In this document: piece after piece, positions 25,988 to 33,480 of the stretch | How the letters are laid out: each line of letters begins with the position of its first letter | Numbering within the stretch: the stretch's first letter is position 1 | Assembly (NCBI GenBank): GCA_002307035.1 | Contig: DBTL01000026.1 | Location: 1 to 34,666, forward strand | Source: Bacteroides sp. UBA1317 | GTDB taxonomy: Bacteria > Bacteroidota > Bacteroidia > Bacteroidales > Bacteroidaceae | Direction: 5' to 3' | DNA: 34,666 nt | Made by a program: the position numbers and the translations under genes | Notes under the pieces: model-generated | Seen by the model: the letters and a program-made list of their open reading frames with translations, nothing else | The model's database searches: none | What the model was told of the DNA's origin: nothing

Positions 25988-28819
25988 ATGAACAAAAATA
26001 GCAAACTTTTCCTATTAGATGCTTACGCACTTATATACAGAGCATACTATGCATTCATAAAAAATCCACGGATAAATTCGAAAGGATTCAACACATCTGC
26101 AGTACTTGGTTTTGTTAATACACTTGAAGATGTGCTAAAGAAAGAACAACCCACACACATTGGTGTAGCTTTTGATCCGGCCGGACCTACTTTCCGTCAC
26201 GAAGCTTATGAGCAATACAAGGCTCAACGAGAAGAAACTCCGGAAGCCATCCGACTCTCTGTGCCAATCATTAAAGAGATTATTCGTGCATACAAAATAC
26301 CAATTCTTGAAGTTGCGGGTTTTGAAGCCGACGACGTAATAGGTACACTTGCCACTGAAGCCGGAAAGCAGGGAATCACCACTTACATGATGACCCCTGA
26401 TAAAGATTATGGACAGCTCGTTACAGAGAATGTATTTATGTATCGCCCCAAATATGGTGACAAAGAGTTCGAAGTAATGGGCATTGAACAGATAAAAGCA
26501 AAATTTGATATTCAGTCGCCGGCACAAGTAATCGACATGCTTGGGCTGATGGGCGACTCCTCTGATAACATTCCCGGATGCCCGGGCGTGGGTGAAAAAA
26601 CCGCCCAGAAACTAATTGCCGAATTTGGAAGCATCGAAAACCTTTTAGCAAATACCGATCAACTAAAGGGGGCAATAAAAACAAAAGTGGAAGCAAACAA
26701 AGAGATGATCACTTTCTCCAAATTTCTAGCTACCATAAAAATAGATGTTCCTATCGCACTCGAGATGGATGCACTCATTCGGGAACAAGCAGACGAAGAG
26801 TCTCTCCGAAAAATTTTCGAGGAAATGGAATTTCGAACATTGATTGATCGGGTCTTCAAAAAAGAGGGGCAAAAGATTGGGACAAGTAGCGAAGCAAATT
26901 CATCGTCCAAAAGAAGCAAGTCGCAAGAAGCTCCGAATGCTCCTATTCAAGGCAATCTCTTTGACGTTTTTACGCCCAATGATGCAGTTGAGGAATTTAA
27001 AACGAATCTAGAGCGTTTAGATCTTTCAATTGTGGACTATCAACTCATTGATAATCAGGAGAAAAGGCATCTATTAATTCAAAAGTTGCTGACAATAGAA
27101 ATTCTCTCATTAGATACGGAGACTACCGGAACAGACCCAATGGAGGCGGAACTGGTCGGAATGAGCTTTAGCTATGTGGAGAATCAAGCATTTTATGTAC
27201 CAGTACCTGCTGATCGGGAAGAAGCGTTAAAGATTGTGAATGAGTTCCGCCCGCTCTTCGAAAATGAGCAATCATTAAAAGTAGGACAAAATATCAAGTA
27301 CGACATGTTGGTACTCCAAAATTATGATATTGAGATAAAAGGAAAACTCTTCGACACAATGGTGGCTCATTATATTCTTCAACCGGAGTTGAGACATGGC
27401 ATGGATTATATGGCGGAAATCTACCTGCACTATCAAACAGTACACATCGACGAATTAATTGGAGCAAAAGGAAAGAACCAAAAAAACATGCGCGACCTTT
27501 CTCCCGAAGAAGTTTATCTCTATGCATGCGAAGATGCCGACGTGACACTCAAACTAAAAAACATTCTGGAGAAAGAACTCAAAGCAAACGATGCGGAAGA
27601 ATTGTTTTATGGAATTGAAATGCCGCTTGTTCCTGTTTTGGTGGATATTGAAAGTAATGGTGTTCGCCTGGACACGGATGCCTTGAAGCAAACGTCCGAA
27701 CACTTTACCAAAAGATTGCTCACTATTGAACAGGAGATATACCAACTAGCAGGACAGGAATTCAACATTGCCTCGCCCAAACAAGTAGGTGAGATATTGT
27801 TCGACCGACTAAAGATTATGGACAAAGCCAAGAAAACAAAAACCGGACAATATGTAACGTCCGAAGAAGTACTTGAAAGTATGCGCCATAAGCACGAAAT
27901 TGTAGAAAAAATACTCGATTACAGGGGGTTAAAGAAATTACTCGGTACCTACGTTGATGCCCTCCCACTCCTTATTAACCCCAAAACGGGAAGAGTGCAC
28001 ACATCATTTAATCAAACAGTGACCTCCACCGGAAGATTGAGTTCCAGTAATCCAAATTTGCAAAACATTCCGATTCGTGATGAAGATGGAAAGGAGATAC
28101 GCAAAGCCTTTATCCCAGATGATGATTGTCTGTTTTTCTCTGCGGATTATTCACAGATAGAACTACGCATCATGGCACATCTAAGTGAAGATAAAAACAT
28201 GATTGATGCCTTCCTCAGCGGATATGACATCCACTCTGCCACTGCCGCCAAGATTTATAAAATAGATATTAAAGAGGTAAACTCTGACATGCGCCGCAAA
28301 GCTAAAACGGCGAACTTCGGCATTATTTACGGTATTTCTGTATTTGGATTGGCAGAGCGAATGAATGTGGATCGAAAAGAGGCTAAAGAATTGATTGATG
28401 GGTACTTCGCCACCTATCCACAAGTGAAAACATACATGGAAAAGAGTATAGAAGTGGCCAGAGAGAAGGGATACGTGGAAACGATGTTTCACCGAAAACG
28501 TTTTTTACCGGATATCAATTCGAGAAATGCTGTTGTAAGAGGGTATGCAGAGCGAAATGCCATTAACGCCCCTATACAAGGAAGCGCCGCCGACATCATT
28601 AAAGTAGCCATGGCCCATATCTACAAACGATTCAGAGCCGAAAAACTGAAAGCGAAAATGATTCTACAGGTGCATGATGAGTTGAACTTCAGCGTGCCAC
28701 TCGAGGAAAAAGAGTATGTGCAACAGATTGTGATCGAAGAAATGGAAAAAGCGTATCTGATGCATGTACCACTAAAAGCAGATTGCGGATGGGGGAAGAA
28801 CTGGCTTGAAGCACATTGA
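25988..28819 (+). CDS. polA: DNA polymerase I
   Basis: This 943-residue repair and Okazaki-fragment polymerase has all three domains. The 5' nuclease domain (1 to ~300) begins KLFLLDAYALIYRAYYAF and includes GFEADDVIGTLA and GDSSDNIPGCPGVGEKTA. The 3'-5' exonuclease keeps its metal ligands (LDTETTG; D376, E378), so proofreading is likely active, unlike in Taq. The polymerase domain has motif A DYSQIELRIMAHLSEDKN (D720), motif B RRKAKTANFGIIYGIS and motif C VHDE (D897). The start may instead be the ATG at 25970, adding MKKLLK; the open frame runs still further upstream, but that part overlaps the divergent gene and is not credible. Confidence 0.97.
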   Translation: MNKNSKLFLLDAYALIYRAYYAFIKNPRINSKGFNTSAVLGFVNTLEDVLKKEQPTHIGVAFDPAGPTFRHEAYEQYKAQREETPEAIRLSVPIIKEIIRAYKIPILEVAGFEADDVIGTLATEAGKQGITTYMMTPDKDYGQLVTENVFMYRPKYGDKEFEVMGIEQIKAKFDIQSPAQVIDMLGLMGDSSDNIPGCPGVGEKTAQKLIAEFGSIENLLANTDQLKGAIKTKVEANKEMITFSKFLATIKIDVPIALEMDALIREQADEESLRKIFEEMEFRTLIDRVFKKEGQKIGTSSEANSSSKRSKSQEAPNAPIQGNLFDVFTPNDAVEEFKTNLERLDLSIVDYQLIDNQEKRHLLIQKLLTIEILSLDTETTGTDPMEAELVGMSFSYVENQAFYVPVPADREEALKIVNEFRPLFENEQSLKVGQNIKYDMLVLQNYDIEIKGKLFDTMVAHYILQPELRHGMDYMAEIYLHYQTVHIDELIGAKGKNQKNMRDLSPEEVYLYACEDADVTLKLKNILEKELKANDAEELFYGIEMPLVPVLVDIESNGVRLDTDALKQTSEHFTKRLLTIEQEIYQLAGQEFNIASPKQVGEILFDRLKIMDKAKKTKTGQYVTSEEVLESMRHKHEIVEKILDYRGLKKLLGTYVDALPLLINPKTGRVHTSFNQTVTSTGRLSSSNPNLQNIPIRDEDGKEIRKAFIPDDDCLFFSADYSQIELRIMAHLSEDKNMIDAFLSGYDIHSATAAKIYKIDIKEVNSDMRRKAKTANFGIIYGISVFGLAERMNVDRKEAKELIDGYFATYPQVKTYMEKSIEVAREKGYVETMFHRKRFLPDINSRNAVVRGYAERNAINAPIQGSAADIIKVAMAHIYKRFRAEKLKAKMILQVHDELNFSVPLEEKEYVQQIVIEEMEKAYLMHVPLKADCGWGKNWLEAH

Positions 28820-28907
28820 AAAAGCATTTAGATTTAAGATATTAACCCCTCGCTTTATATTTCTTCATCATAAGTCACAATAACTAAGTGGCTATCATCT
28901 AAAGTAA

Positions 28908-28959
28908 TATGCCCTAGCAATATGTGTAAATGCCTTTTTACGCATATTGTTAGGGCATA
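28908..28959. repeat. Long hairpin, 23 bp stem and 6-base loop
   Basis: Arms 28908-28930 and 28937-28959 pair over 23 positions with only two G-T wobbles (outer part TATGCCCTA / TAGGGCATA). Neither side has a clear T-run. It begins 88 bases after the polA stop codon. It could stop or protect the polA transcript, or be a small dispersed element. Confidence 0.75.
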
Positions 28960-29332
28960 CAAAACTATAAGCTAGAGATTACTAGCTACAAATTACACTA
29001 TCTTTCTTCTCCTGAATTTAATAAAGAAGGACTAGCCCCCAATAATAAAAAAAAGCCAATTGAACTAAAAAAGGTCTATAAAAGAGAGGCTTTCCTAAGG
29101 TGAATATTACAAGAACAAGAAGCATCATTCCTATAACTTTATTTAACTTCCTTGCAAAAAGCAACCAAAGTAATCACTTAGAATACTTACTGCTCACTCC
29201 ACCCCGATAAAGCAATATTACCGGATATTTATTATCCATTTATATTGCCATTATGGAATCAATAAGCAATATGCACAATATCATATTAAGAATAATTTCG
29301 GCATATTAATTCATTTATGTCAGATCAATATC

Positions 29333-29340
29333 TATATTTG
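29333..29340 (+). promoter_or_regulatory. Promoter of the DUF3836 gene, -7 element
   Basis: TATATTTG fits TAnnTTTG, 60 bases before the ATG. The palindrome TGTATT-TC-AATACA (29344-29357) covers the expected transcription start and could be an operator. Confidence 0.5.
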
Positions 29341-29400
29341 CAGTGTATTTCAATACAACTAGTAGATATATGATATAATCAACCTAAACAACGTACGATC

Positions 29401-29793
29401 ATGAAAACAAAAGTATTTTTAAAAACAGTAGTACTATCAGTCATTACCATGGCATGTACTTTGAGCGTTTCTGCAAGGAACGACAATAACCTGATCTACA
29501 ATTCTGAGCAAAAAGATGGTCTTCTCATCGGGCAGACTGTTTATAAGCAAGATGGCGAAAGTTTGTCCAATTACATCAAATATAATTATGCGTATGACGC
29601 ACAAAAGAGAATGATCCAAAATGAGACGATGAAGTGGAGTAACATCAAAAACAGTTGGGAAAATGACTTATGCATCCGCTACAAATATGAAGGTGCAAAC
29701 GTAACGACTGAATATTATAAATGGAACAATAAAAAAGCTGAATACATATTGGTCCCTGAAATGACAGTTGTCATGGAAGCCCCAAAATTATAA
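29401..29793 (+). CDS. Small secreted DUF3836-like protein
   Basis: This 130-residue protein has a clear signal peptide (MKTKVFLKTVVLSVITMACT to VSA, about 1-25). The mature part has repeated beta-hairpin-like lines ending in aromatic residues: YNYAYDAQKRMIQNETMKW, CIRYKYEGANVTTEYYKWN. This resembles the DUF3836 family of small secreted Bacteroides proteins, with YD/YK motifs like those of tandem beta repeats. Function is unknown. It has its own promoter, stands alone, and its transcript probably ends at the strong terminator at 29946-29978. Confidence 0.75.
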   Translation: MKTKVFLKTVVLSVITMACTLSVSARNDNNLIYNSEQKDGLLIGQTVYKQDGESLSNYIKYNYAYDAQKRMIQNETMKWSNIKNSWENDLCIRYKYEGANVTTEYYKWNNKKAEYILVPEMTVVMEAPKL

Positions 29794-29945
29794 TCAATCA
29801 GTAAATCATTAATACGTAAATCAGTTAAACCTAATTAAAAACAAAACGCTCTCTAATTAACCTAACATTAACATGAAGTAAGCAGGTGGATATGGAAATA
29901 AGGGCTCAACGCACCCTCTCTCCTCGCCTGCTTTCAGAAATCTCT

Positions 29946-29978
29946 AAAAAAGGCCGGACTTTACTCCCGGCCTTTTTT
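29946..29978 (+). terminator. Strong intrinsic terminator
   Basis: AAAAAAGGCCGG / CCGGCCTTTTTT, a 12 bp stem with a GC core, 9-base loop and T-run. The A and T runs make it work in both directions in principle. A weaker hairpin (AAGCAGG / CCTGCTT, 29880-29933) stands just before it. Confidence 0.9.
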
Positions 29979-29993
29979 GTGCCACGTGAAACA
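29978..29993. promoter_or_regulatory. parS-like site, 14/16 match
   Basis: TGTGCCACGTGAAACA differs from TGTTTCACGTGAAACA at two bases; the right half-site is perfect. It adjoins the terminator and lies 9.4 kb from the better site at 20602. Confidence 0.5.
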
Positions 29994-30018
29994 GAAAGAA
30001 TTATTTTCCAATAAACAC

Positions 30019-30049
30019 TTGACATTCGATCTCAAATGTAGTATATTTG
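30019..30049 (+). promoter_or_regulatory. Full promoter of the small RNA
   Basis: TTG (30019-30021), 20-base spacer, TATATTTG (30042-30049). Transcription should start near 30056. Confidence 0.7.
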
Positions 30050-30055
30050 TAAACG

Positions 30056-30122
30056 TAATAATAAAATAGATTCAGATTAAACTGAGATAGAAAGAGGGTG
30101 CTTGCAAGTATCCTCTTTTTTT
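30056..30122 (+). ncRNA. Candidate small RNA of about 70 nt
   Basis: A complete promoter and an intrinsic terminator are only about 40 bases apart, and the stretch between has no ATG and stop codons in all frames. The RNA would have a small hairpin (TCAG ATTAAA CTGA, about 30072-30085) and the terminator hairpin. I do not recognise it as a known RNA family. Confidence 0.5.
30091..30122 (+). terminator. Intrinsic terminator of the small RNA
   Basis: AAAGAGG / CCTCTTT with a continuing inner helix (CTTGCAAG core), followed by a run of seven T. Confidence 0.8.
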
Positions 30123-30168
30123 GTAAAGACCTCACAACAGACCAAACGACCCTCGTCAGCAAGCAACT

Positions 30169-30278
30169 GAACCGTGCAGATTAAGAAAGAGAACCGTGCA
30201 GTTGCCCCCAAAGACGGTTGCACTTCATCGAAAAGACGGTTGCACTTTTCAAAAATGCCACCGTCTTTCAGAAAAATA
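30169..30278. repeat. Second degenerate tandem array with exact 22 bp period, five copies
   Basis: Units begin at 30169, 30191, 30213, 30235 and 30257. The first 11 bases are best conserved: GAACCGTGCAG twice, GACGGTTGCAC twice, then GCCACCGTCTT; the second 11 bases vary. The sequence differs from the array at 18348 but the period and the alternation of conserved and variable 11-base halves are the same. Confidence 0.75.
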
Positions 30279-30570
30279 TCAATAAGAATATCTTTCCACT
30301 ACTCTATCGCTCTAAAAATGAGTGCTAGTTCCATGCAAGAGTTAAGAATGAATAAATCATCCCTTGACAAAAAGCAGCTCAAAACGCTCATCTGAATGAA
30401 TTTGTAAGAATCTATCCTCTCATAGAAACACCCCCTTCCATGAACTTCAATTCACCTAAAAACAAAACTTCTGCTCAAGATTATGTTCGGGCAAAGCTTG
30501 TTGATGCGTAACAGAATTGTATAAAAGAGAGCATTACCCTACCCTTTTATCAGGAACTATGACGATATTC

Positions 30571-30601
30571 TTTGCATTACCCCGAATAATTTGTACTTTT
30601 G
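30571..30601 (+). promoter_or_regulatory. ychF promoter
   Basis: TTTG (30571-30574), 19-base spacer, TACTTTTG (30594-30601), 40 bases before the ATG. Confidence 0.7.
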
Positions 30602-30641
30602 CCTCGTTATACGCTTAAAATAAAAGAATAATTAAATAATA

Positions 30642-31745
30642 ATGGCTTTACAATGTGGTATAGTCGGGTTACCGAATGTAGGTAAATCGACTCTTTTCAA
30701 TTGCTTGTCGAATGCTAAGGCACAGGCTGCAAATTTTCCTTTCTGTACGATAGAACCGAATGTGGGTGTAATAACCGTCCCCGACGAACGTTTAAACAAG
30801 CTTTCTGAGTTGGTGAATCCGCAACGCATTGTCCCTACTACGGTAGAAATTGTAGACATTGCCGGACTGGTAAAGGGTGCAAGCAAAGGTGAAGGTCTTG
30901 GCAATAAATTCTTAGCCAACATTCGTGAAACGGATGCGATCTTGCACGTACTGCGTTGTTTTGATGATGATAACGTGACGCACGTTGACGGTAGCGTAAA
31001 CCCCGTTCGCGACAAAGAAATCATTGATTACGAACTGCAATTGAAAGACCTCGACACCATAGAAAGCCGCATGCAGAAAGTGCAGAAACAGGCTCAGACA
31101 GGTGGTGACAAAGTTGCCAAGCAAACCTATGAGGTGTTAAGCCGATATAAAGAAGCTCTGGAACAAGGCAAATCGGCCCGCACAGTAGAATTCGAGACGA
31201 AAGACGAACAGAAAATAGCAAAAGAACTCTTTTTGTTGACCAGTAAACCGGTGCTCTACGTGTGCAATGTGGACGAGAAAAGCGCCGTAAGCGGAAATAA
31301 ATATGTAGAGATGATCCGTGAAGCGGTGAAAGATGAGAATGCCGATATACTTGTCGTAGCAGCCAAAATAGAATCGGAAATAGCCGAATTCGAAACGTAT
31401 GAAGAACGCGAAATGTTTCTCAGCGAAATAGGCCTGACAGAATCGGGTGTGGCACGCTTAATCAAAGCCGCCTATAAATTGCTCAACCTGGAAACATACT
31501 TCACCGCCGGTGTGCAGGAAGTCCGCGCATGGACCTATCTAAAAGGCAGCAAAGCACCTCAGTGTGCAGCTGTGATTCACACCGACTTTGAAAAAGGTTT
31601 CATTCGCGCCGAAGTTATCAAATACAACGATTTTATAAAATATGGCTCCGAGGCAGCTGTTCGCGAGGCCGGGAAGCTCAATGTGGAAGGAAAAGAGTAC
31701 GTAGCTGAAGACGGAGACATCATGCATTTCCGTTTCAACGTATAG
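30642..31745 (+). CDS. ychF: Redox-regulated ATPase YchF (Obg family)
   Basis: This conserved P-loop NTPase of the Obg/HflX group hydrolyses ATP rather than GTP and binds the ribosome; it takes part in stress and translation control. The 367 residues show G1 GLPNVGKST, the switch region NFPFCTIEPNVGVI, G3 DIAGLVKGASKGEGLGNKFL, and a NVDE segment in the G4 position in place of NKxD, consistent with ATP preference. A central coiled coil (about 130-200) and the C-terminal TGS domain (TYLKGSKAPQCAAVIHTDFE, FIRAEVIKYNDF) follow. It is a single gene with its own promoter. Confidence 0.97.
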   Translation: MALQCGIVGLPNVGKSTLFNCLSNAKAQAANFPFCTIEPNVGVITVPDERLNKLSELVNPQRIVPTTVEIVDIAGLVKGASKGEGLGNKFLANIRETDAILHVLRCFDDDNVTHVDGSVNPVRDKEIIDYELQLKDLDTIESRMQKVQKQAQTGGDKVAKQTYEVLSRYKEALEQGKSARTVEFETKDEQKIAKELFLLTSKPVLYVCNVDEKSAVSGNKYVEMIREAVKDENADILVVAAKIESEIAEFETYEEREMFLSEIGLTESGVARLIKAAYKLLNLETYFTAGVQEVRAWTYLKGSKAPQCAAVIHTDFEKGFIRAEVIKYNDFIKYGSEAAVREAGKLNVEGKEYVAEDGDIMHFRFNV

Positions 31746-31801
31746 TTGAAATACTTTTTTCCTGTTTACCGAAATCATCTTTCGCCCATTGAAGCTGTTC
31801 A

Positions 31802-31832
31802 TTGATTAAGTTTAAAGCCACTCTTAACTTTG
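31802..31832 (+). promoter_or_regulatory. Promoter of the PanE-like/acetyltransferase/lgt operon
   Basis: TTG (31802-31804), 20-base spacer, TAACTTTG (31825-31832); expected transcription start near 31839, giving a leader of about 75 bases. The leader contains a hairpin (ATGCAGA / TCTGCAT, 31841-31867). Confidence 0.65.
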
Positions 31833-31840
31833 AAAAAGAC

Positions 31841-31921
31841 ATGCAGAAAATAAAACAGGCTCTGCATATCAGAAAAAGAAAGAGCAAGCATAAAGATAAA
31901 AAAACAAAAGAATATGACTAA
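31841..31921 (+). CDS. Possible basic leader peptide overlapping the PanE-like gene
   Basis: An ATG at 31841 opens a 26-residue frame beginning MQKIKQALHIRKRKSKHKDK, very rich in lysine and arginine, whose TAA (31919-31921) overlaps the ATG of the next gene (31914). The arrangement could couple or hold back translation of the reductase gene. The predicted transcript starts only about two bases before this ATG, so translation would be nearly leaderless. It may be chance in an A-rich leader. Confidence 0.25.
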   Translation: MQKIKQALHIRKRKSKHKDKKTKEYD

Positions 31922-32894
31922 AATAATGGATGAGACGAAGCAAGAAGAACATTGTTCTTATTGCGGAAGTATAAAGAAAAAAAGACTACGCTATCTGATA
32001 GTAGGAACCGGAGGAGTAGGCGGCAACATAGCTGCTTTCTTATGGCTGGCAGGAAAAGAAGTAACTTGCATAGCCCGGGGAGAACAACTTGCGGCTATAC
32101 AGAGCGAAGGGTTAAGGCTTAAATCAGGCTTGAAAGGTAAACACAATATTCCCATGACGGCCTGCACGGCAGAAGAATACAATGGAAAAGCCGACGTAAT
32201 ATTTGTTTGCGTCAAAGGTTATTCTGTTGATTCCATCATCAGCCTGATAGCCAGAGCCGCTCACAAAGATACCATTGTGATTCCCATACTCAACGCTTAC
32301 GGCACGGGACCTAAAATACAGCGTCTTGTACCCGAAGTAACCGTATTGGATGGATGCATTTACATAGTGGGCTTTATCTCTGCTCCCGGAGAAGTAACCC
32401 AAATGGGAAGCATCTTTCGTCTTGTATTTGGCGCGCACAAAGGAACCGATGTAGCACAAGAGCTATTGGAAACAGTACAGAAAGATCTGCAAGAGAGTGG
32501 CCTTAAAGCCGAAATATCACCCGACATCAATCGGGACACATTCATTAAATGGTCCTTCATATCGGCCATGGCATGTACCGGAGCTTACTATGACGTACCG
32601 ATGGGCGAAGTTCAGAAAGAAGGCAAAATACGCGATACTTTCATCAGTCTATCCAAAGAAAGTGCGGCTCTGGGTGCTAAACTAGGTATCTCATTCAATG
32701 AAGATTTAGTAGCCTACAACCTCAAGGTTATAGACAAATTGGCCCCGGAAAGTACCGCTTCCATGCAAAAAGACATAGAACGCGGACACGAATCGGAAGT
32801 ACAGGAATTGCTCTTCAACATGATAACAGTAGGCGAAGAGCAAGGCGTTGAGATGCCTACATACAGAGATATTGCTCAGAAATTCAGAAAATAA
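31914..32894 (+). CDS. Ketopantoate reductase family protein (PanE/ApbA-like)
   Basis: This 326-residue NADPH-dependent reductase family member resembles the enzyme that makes pantoate for coenzyme A. The dinucleotide fold begins YLIVGTGGVGGNIAAFL (about 27-43), followed by VIFVCVKGYSVDSII; the C-terminal helical domain has NRDTFIKWSFISAMACTGAYY and KDIERGHESEVQELL, where DxxxGHxSEV-like sequence matches the family. Ahead of the fold is an unusual 25-residue extension with CSYCG. The start may be 31914 or Met5 (31926); no later ATG is possible. It leads a tight operon with the acetyltransferase (4-base gap) and lgt. Related reductases with other substrates cannot be excluded. Confidence 0.85.
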   Translation: MTKIMDETKQEEHCSYCGSIKKKRLRYLIVGTGGVGGNIAAFLWLAGKEVTCIARGEQLAAIQSEGLRLKSGLKGKHNIPMTACTAEEYNGKADVIFVCVKGYSVDSIISLIARAAHKDTIVIPILNAYGTGPKIQRLVPEVTVLDGCIYIVGFISAPGEVTQMGSIFRLVFGAHKGTDVAQELLETVQKDLQESGLKAEISPDINRDTFIKWSFISAMACTGAYYDVPMGEVQKEGKIRDTFISLSKESAALGAKLGISFNEDLVAYNLKVIDKLAPESTASMQKDIERGHESEVQELLFNMITVGEEQGVEMPTYRDIAQKFRK

Positions 32895-32898
32895 AACG

Positions 32899-33480
32899 AT
32901 GGATAAAGGAGAATCAGAAAAGGCAAAAATGTTTGCGGGTGAACACTACAATGCCCACAGCAAGGAAATGGTAGATATACGTACCAAAGTAAAAAGAACA
33001 CTCCACAAACTAAATGTTACGGAGTATTACACGGACAAGTTTCAAGACGTAACCAATGAACTTTTCCCGAATTCTGCCAAAAATCTACATGTTGAGCCTC
33101 CTTTCTATTGCGATTACGGCGATCACATTTATGCCGGCGACAAAGTATTCATAAACTTTGGGGCTGTGATTCTGGATGGTGCGAAAGTCACCATCGGAGC
33201 GCATACAATGATAGCACCCGGAGTACACATATACACCGCTCAGCATCCCCTCGAAGCCGATGAACGAGATAAATGGGAAGACTGCAAGCCGGTCACCATT
33301 GGCGAACGTTGCTGGATAGGCGGACACGCCACCATCTGTCCCGGAGTAACCATCGGAGATCGAACCGTGATTGGTGCCGGATCTGTGGTGACAAAAGATA
33401 TCCCTGCCGACTCTCTTGCGGTAGGAAATCCCGCTAGAGTTATCAGAAAATTAAACGAAACGAAAGAAAAACAAGTATGA
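32899..33480 (+). CDS. Sugar O-acetyltransferase (maltose/galactoside acetyltransferase type)
   Basis: This 193-residue left-handed beta-helix acetyltransferase of the LacA/Maa type uses acetyl-CoA. The N-terminal helical segment (SEKAKMFAGEHYNAHSKEM) corresponds to the Mac domain; the hexapeptide repeats include DGAKVTIGAHTMIAPGVHI, the catalytic histidine in YTAQHPLEADER, and VTIGERCWIGGHATICPGV ending with GNPARVIRKL. The start chosen is the ATG at 32899; the open frame extends upstream into the preceding gene. It overlaps lgt by four bases (ATGA). The natural sugar acceptor is unknown. Confidence 0.93.
   Translation: MDKGESEKAKMFAGEHYNAHSKEMVDIRTKVKRTLHKLNVTEYYTDKFQDVTNELFPNSAKNLHVEPPFYCDYGDHIYAGDKVFINFGAVILDGAKVTIGAHTMIAPGVHIYTAQHPLEADERDKWEDCKPVTIGERCWIGGHATICPGVTIGDRTVIGAGSVVTKDIPADSLAVGNPARVIRKLNETKEKQV

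Larger units (their letters stand above)
28820..29400. other. Non-coding region between polA and the DUF3836 gene
   Basis: No credible gene in 581 bases. It contains a long hairpin (28908-28959), three copies of AGCAATAT (28916, about 29210 and 29261), and near its end the promoter and palindrome of the DUF3836 gene. The remainder is AT-rich without pattern that I can see. Confidence 0.6.
29794..30641. other. Non-coding region with terminator, parS-like site, small RNA and 22 bp array
   Basis: No protein gene is credible in 848 bases. In order it holds a 54-base hairpin (29880-29933), a strong terminator (29946-29978), a parS-like site (29978-29993), a complete promoter and terminator framing a likely small RNA (30019-30122), a 22 bp repeat array (30169-30278), and the ychF promoter (30571-30601). 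Nothing was seen in 30290-30560. Confidence 0.7.

Noticed and set aside
30174..30395. Plus-strand open frame of 73 codons after the small RNA
   Set aside because: Half of it is the translation of the 22 bp array, the start is not ATG, and the composition is not protein-like.
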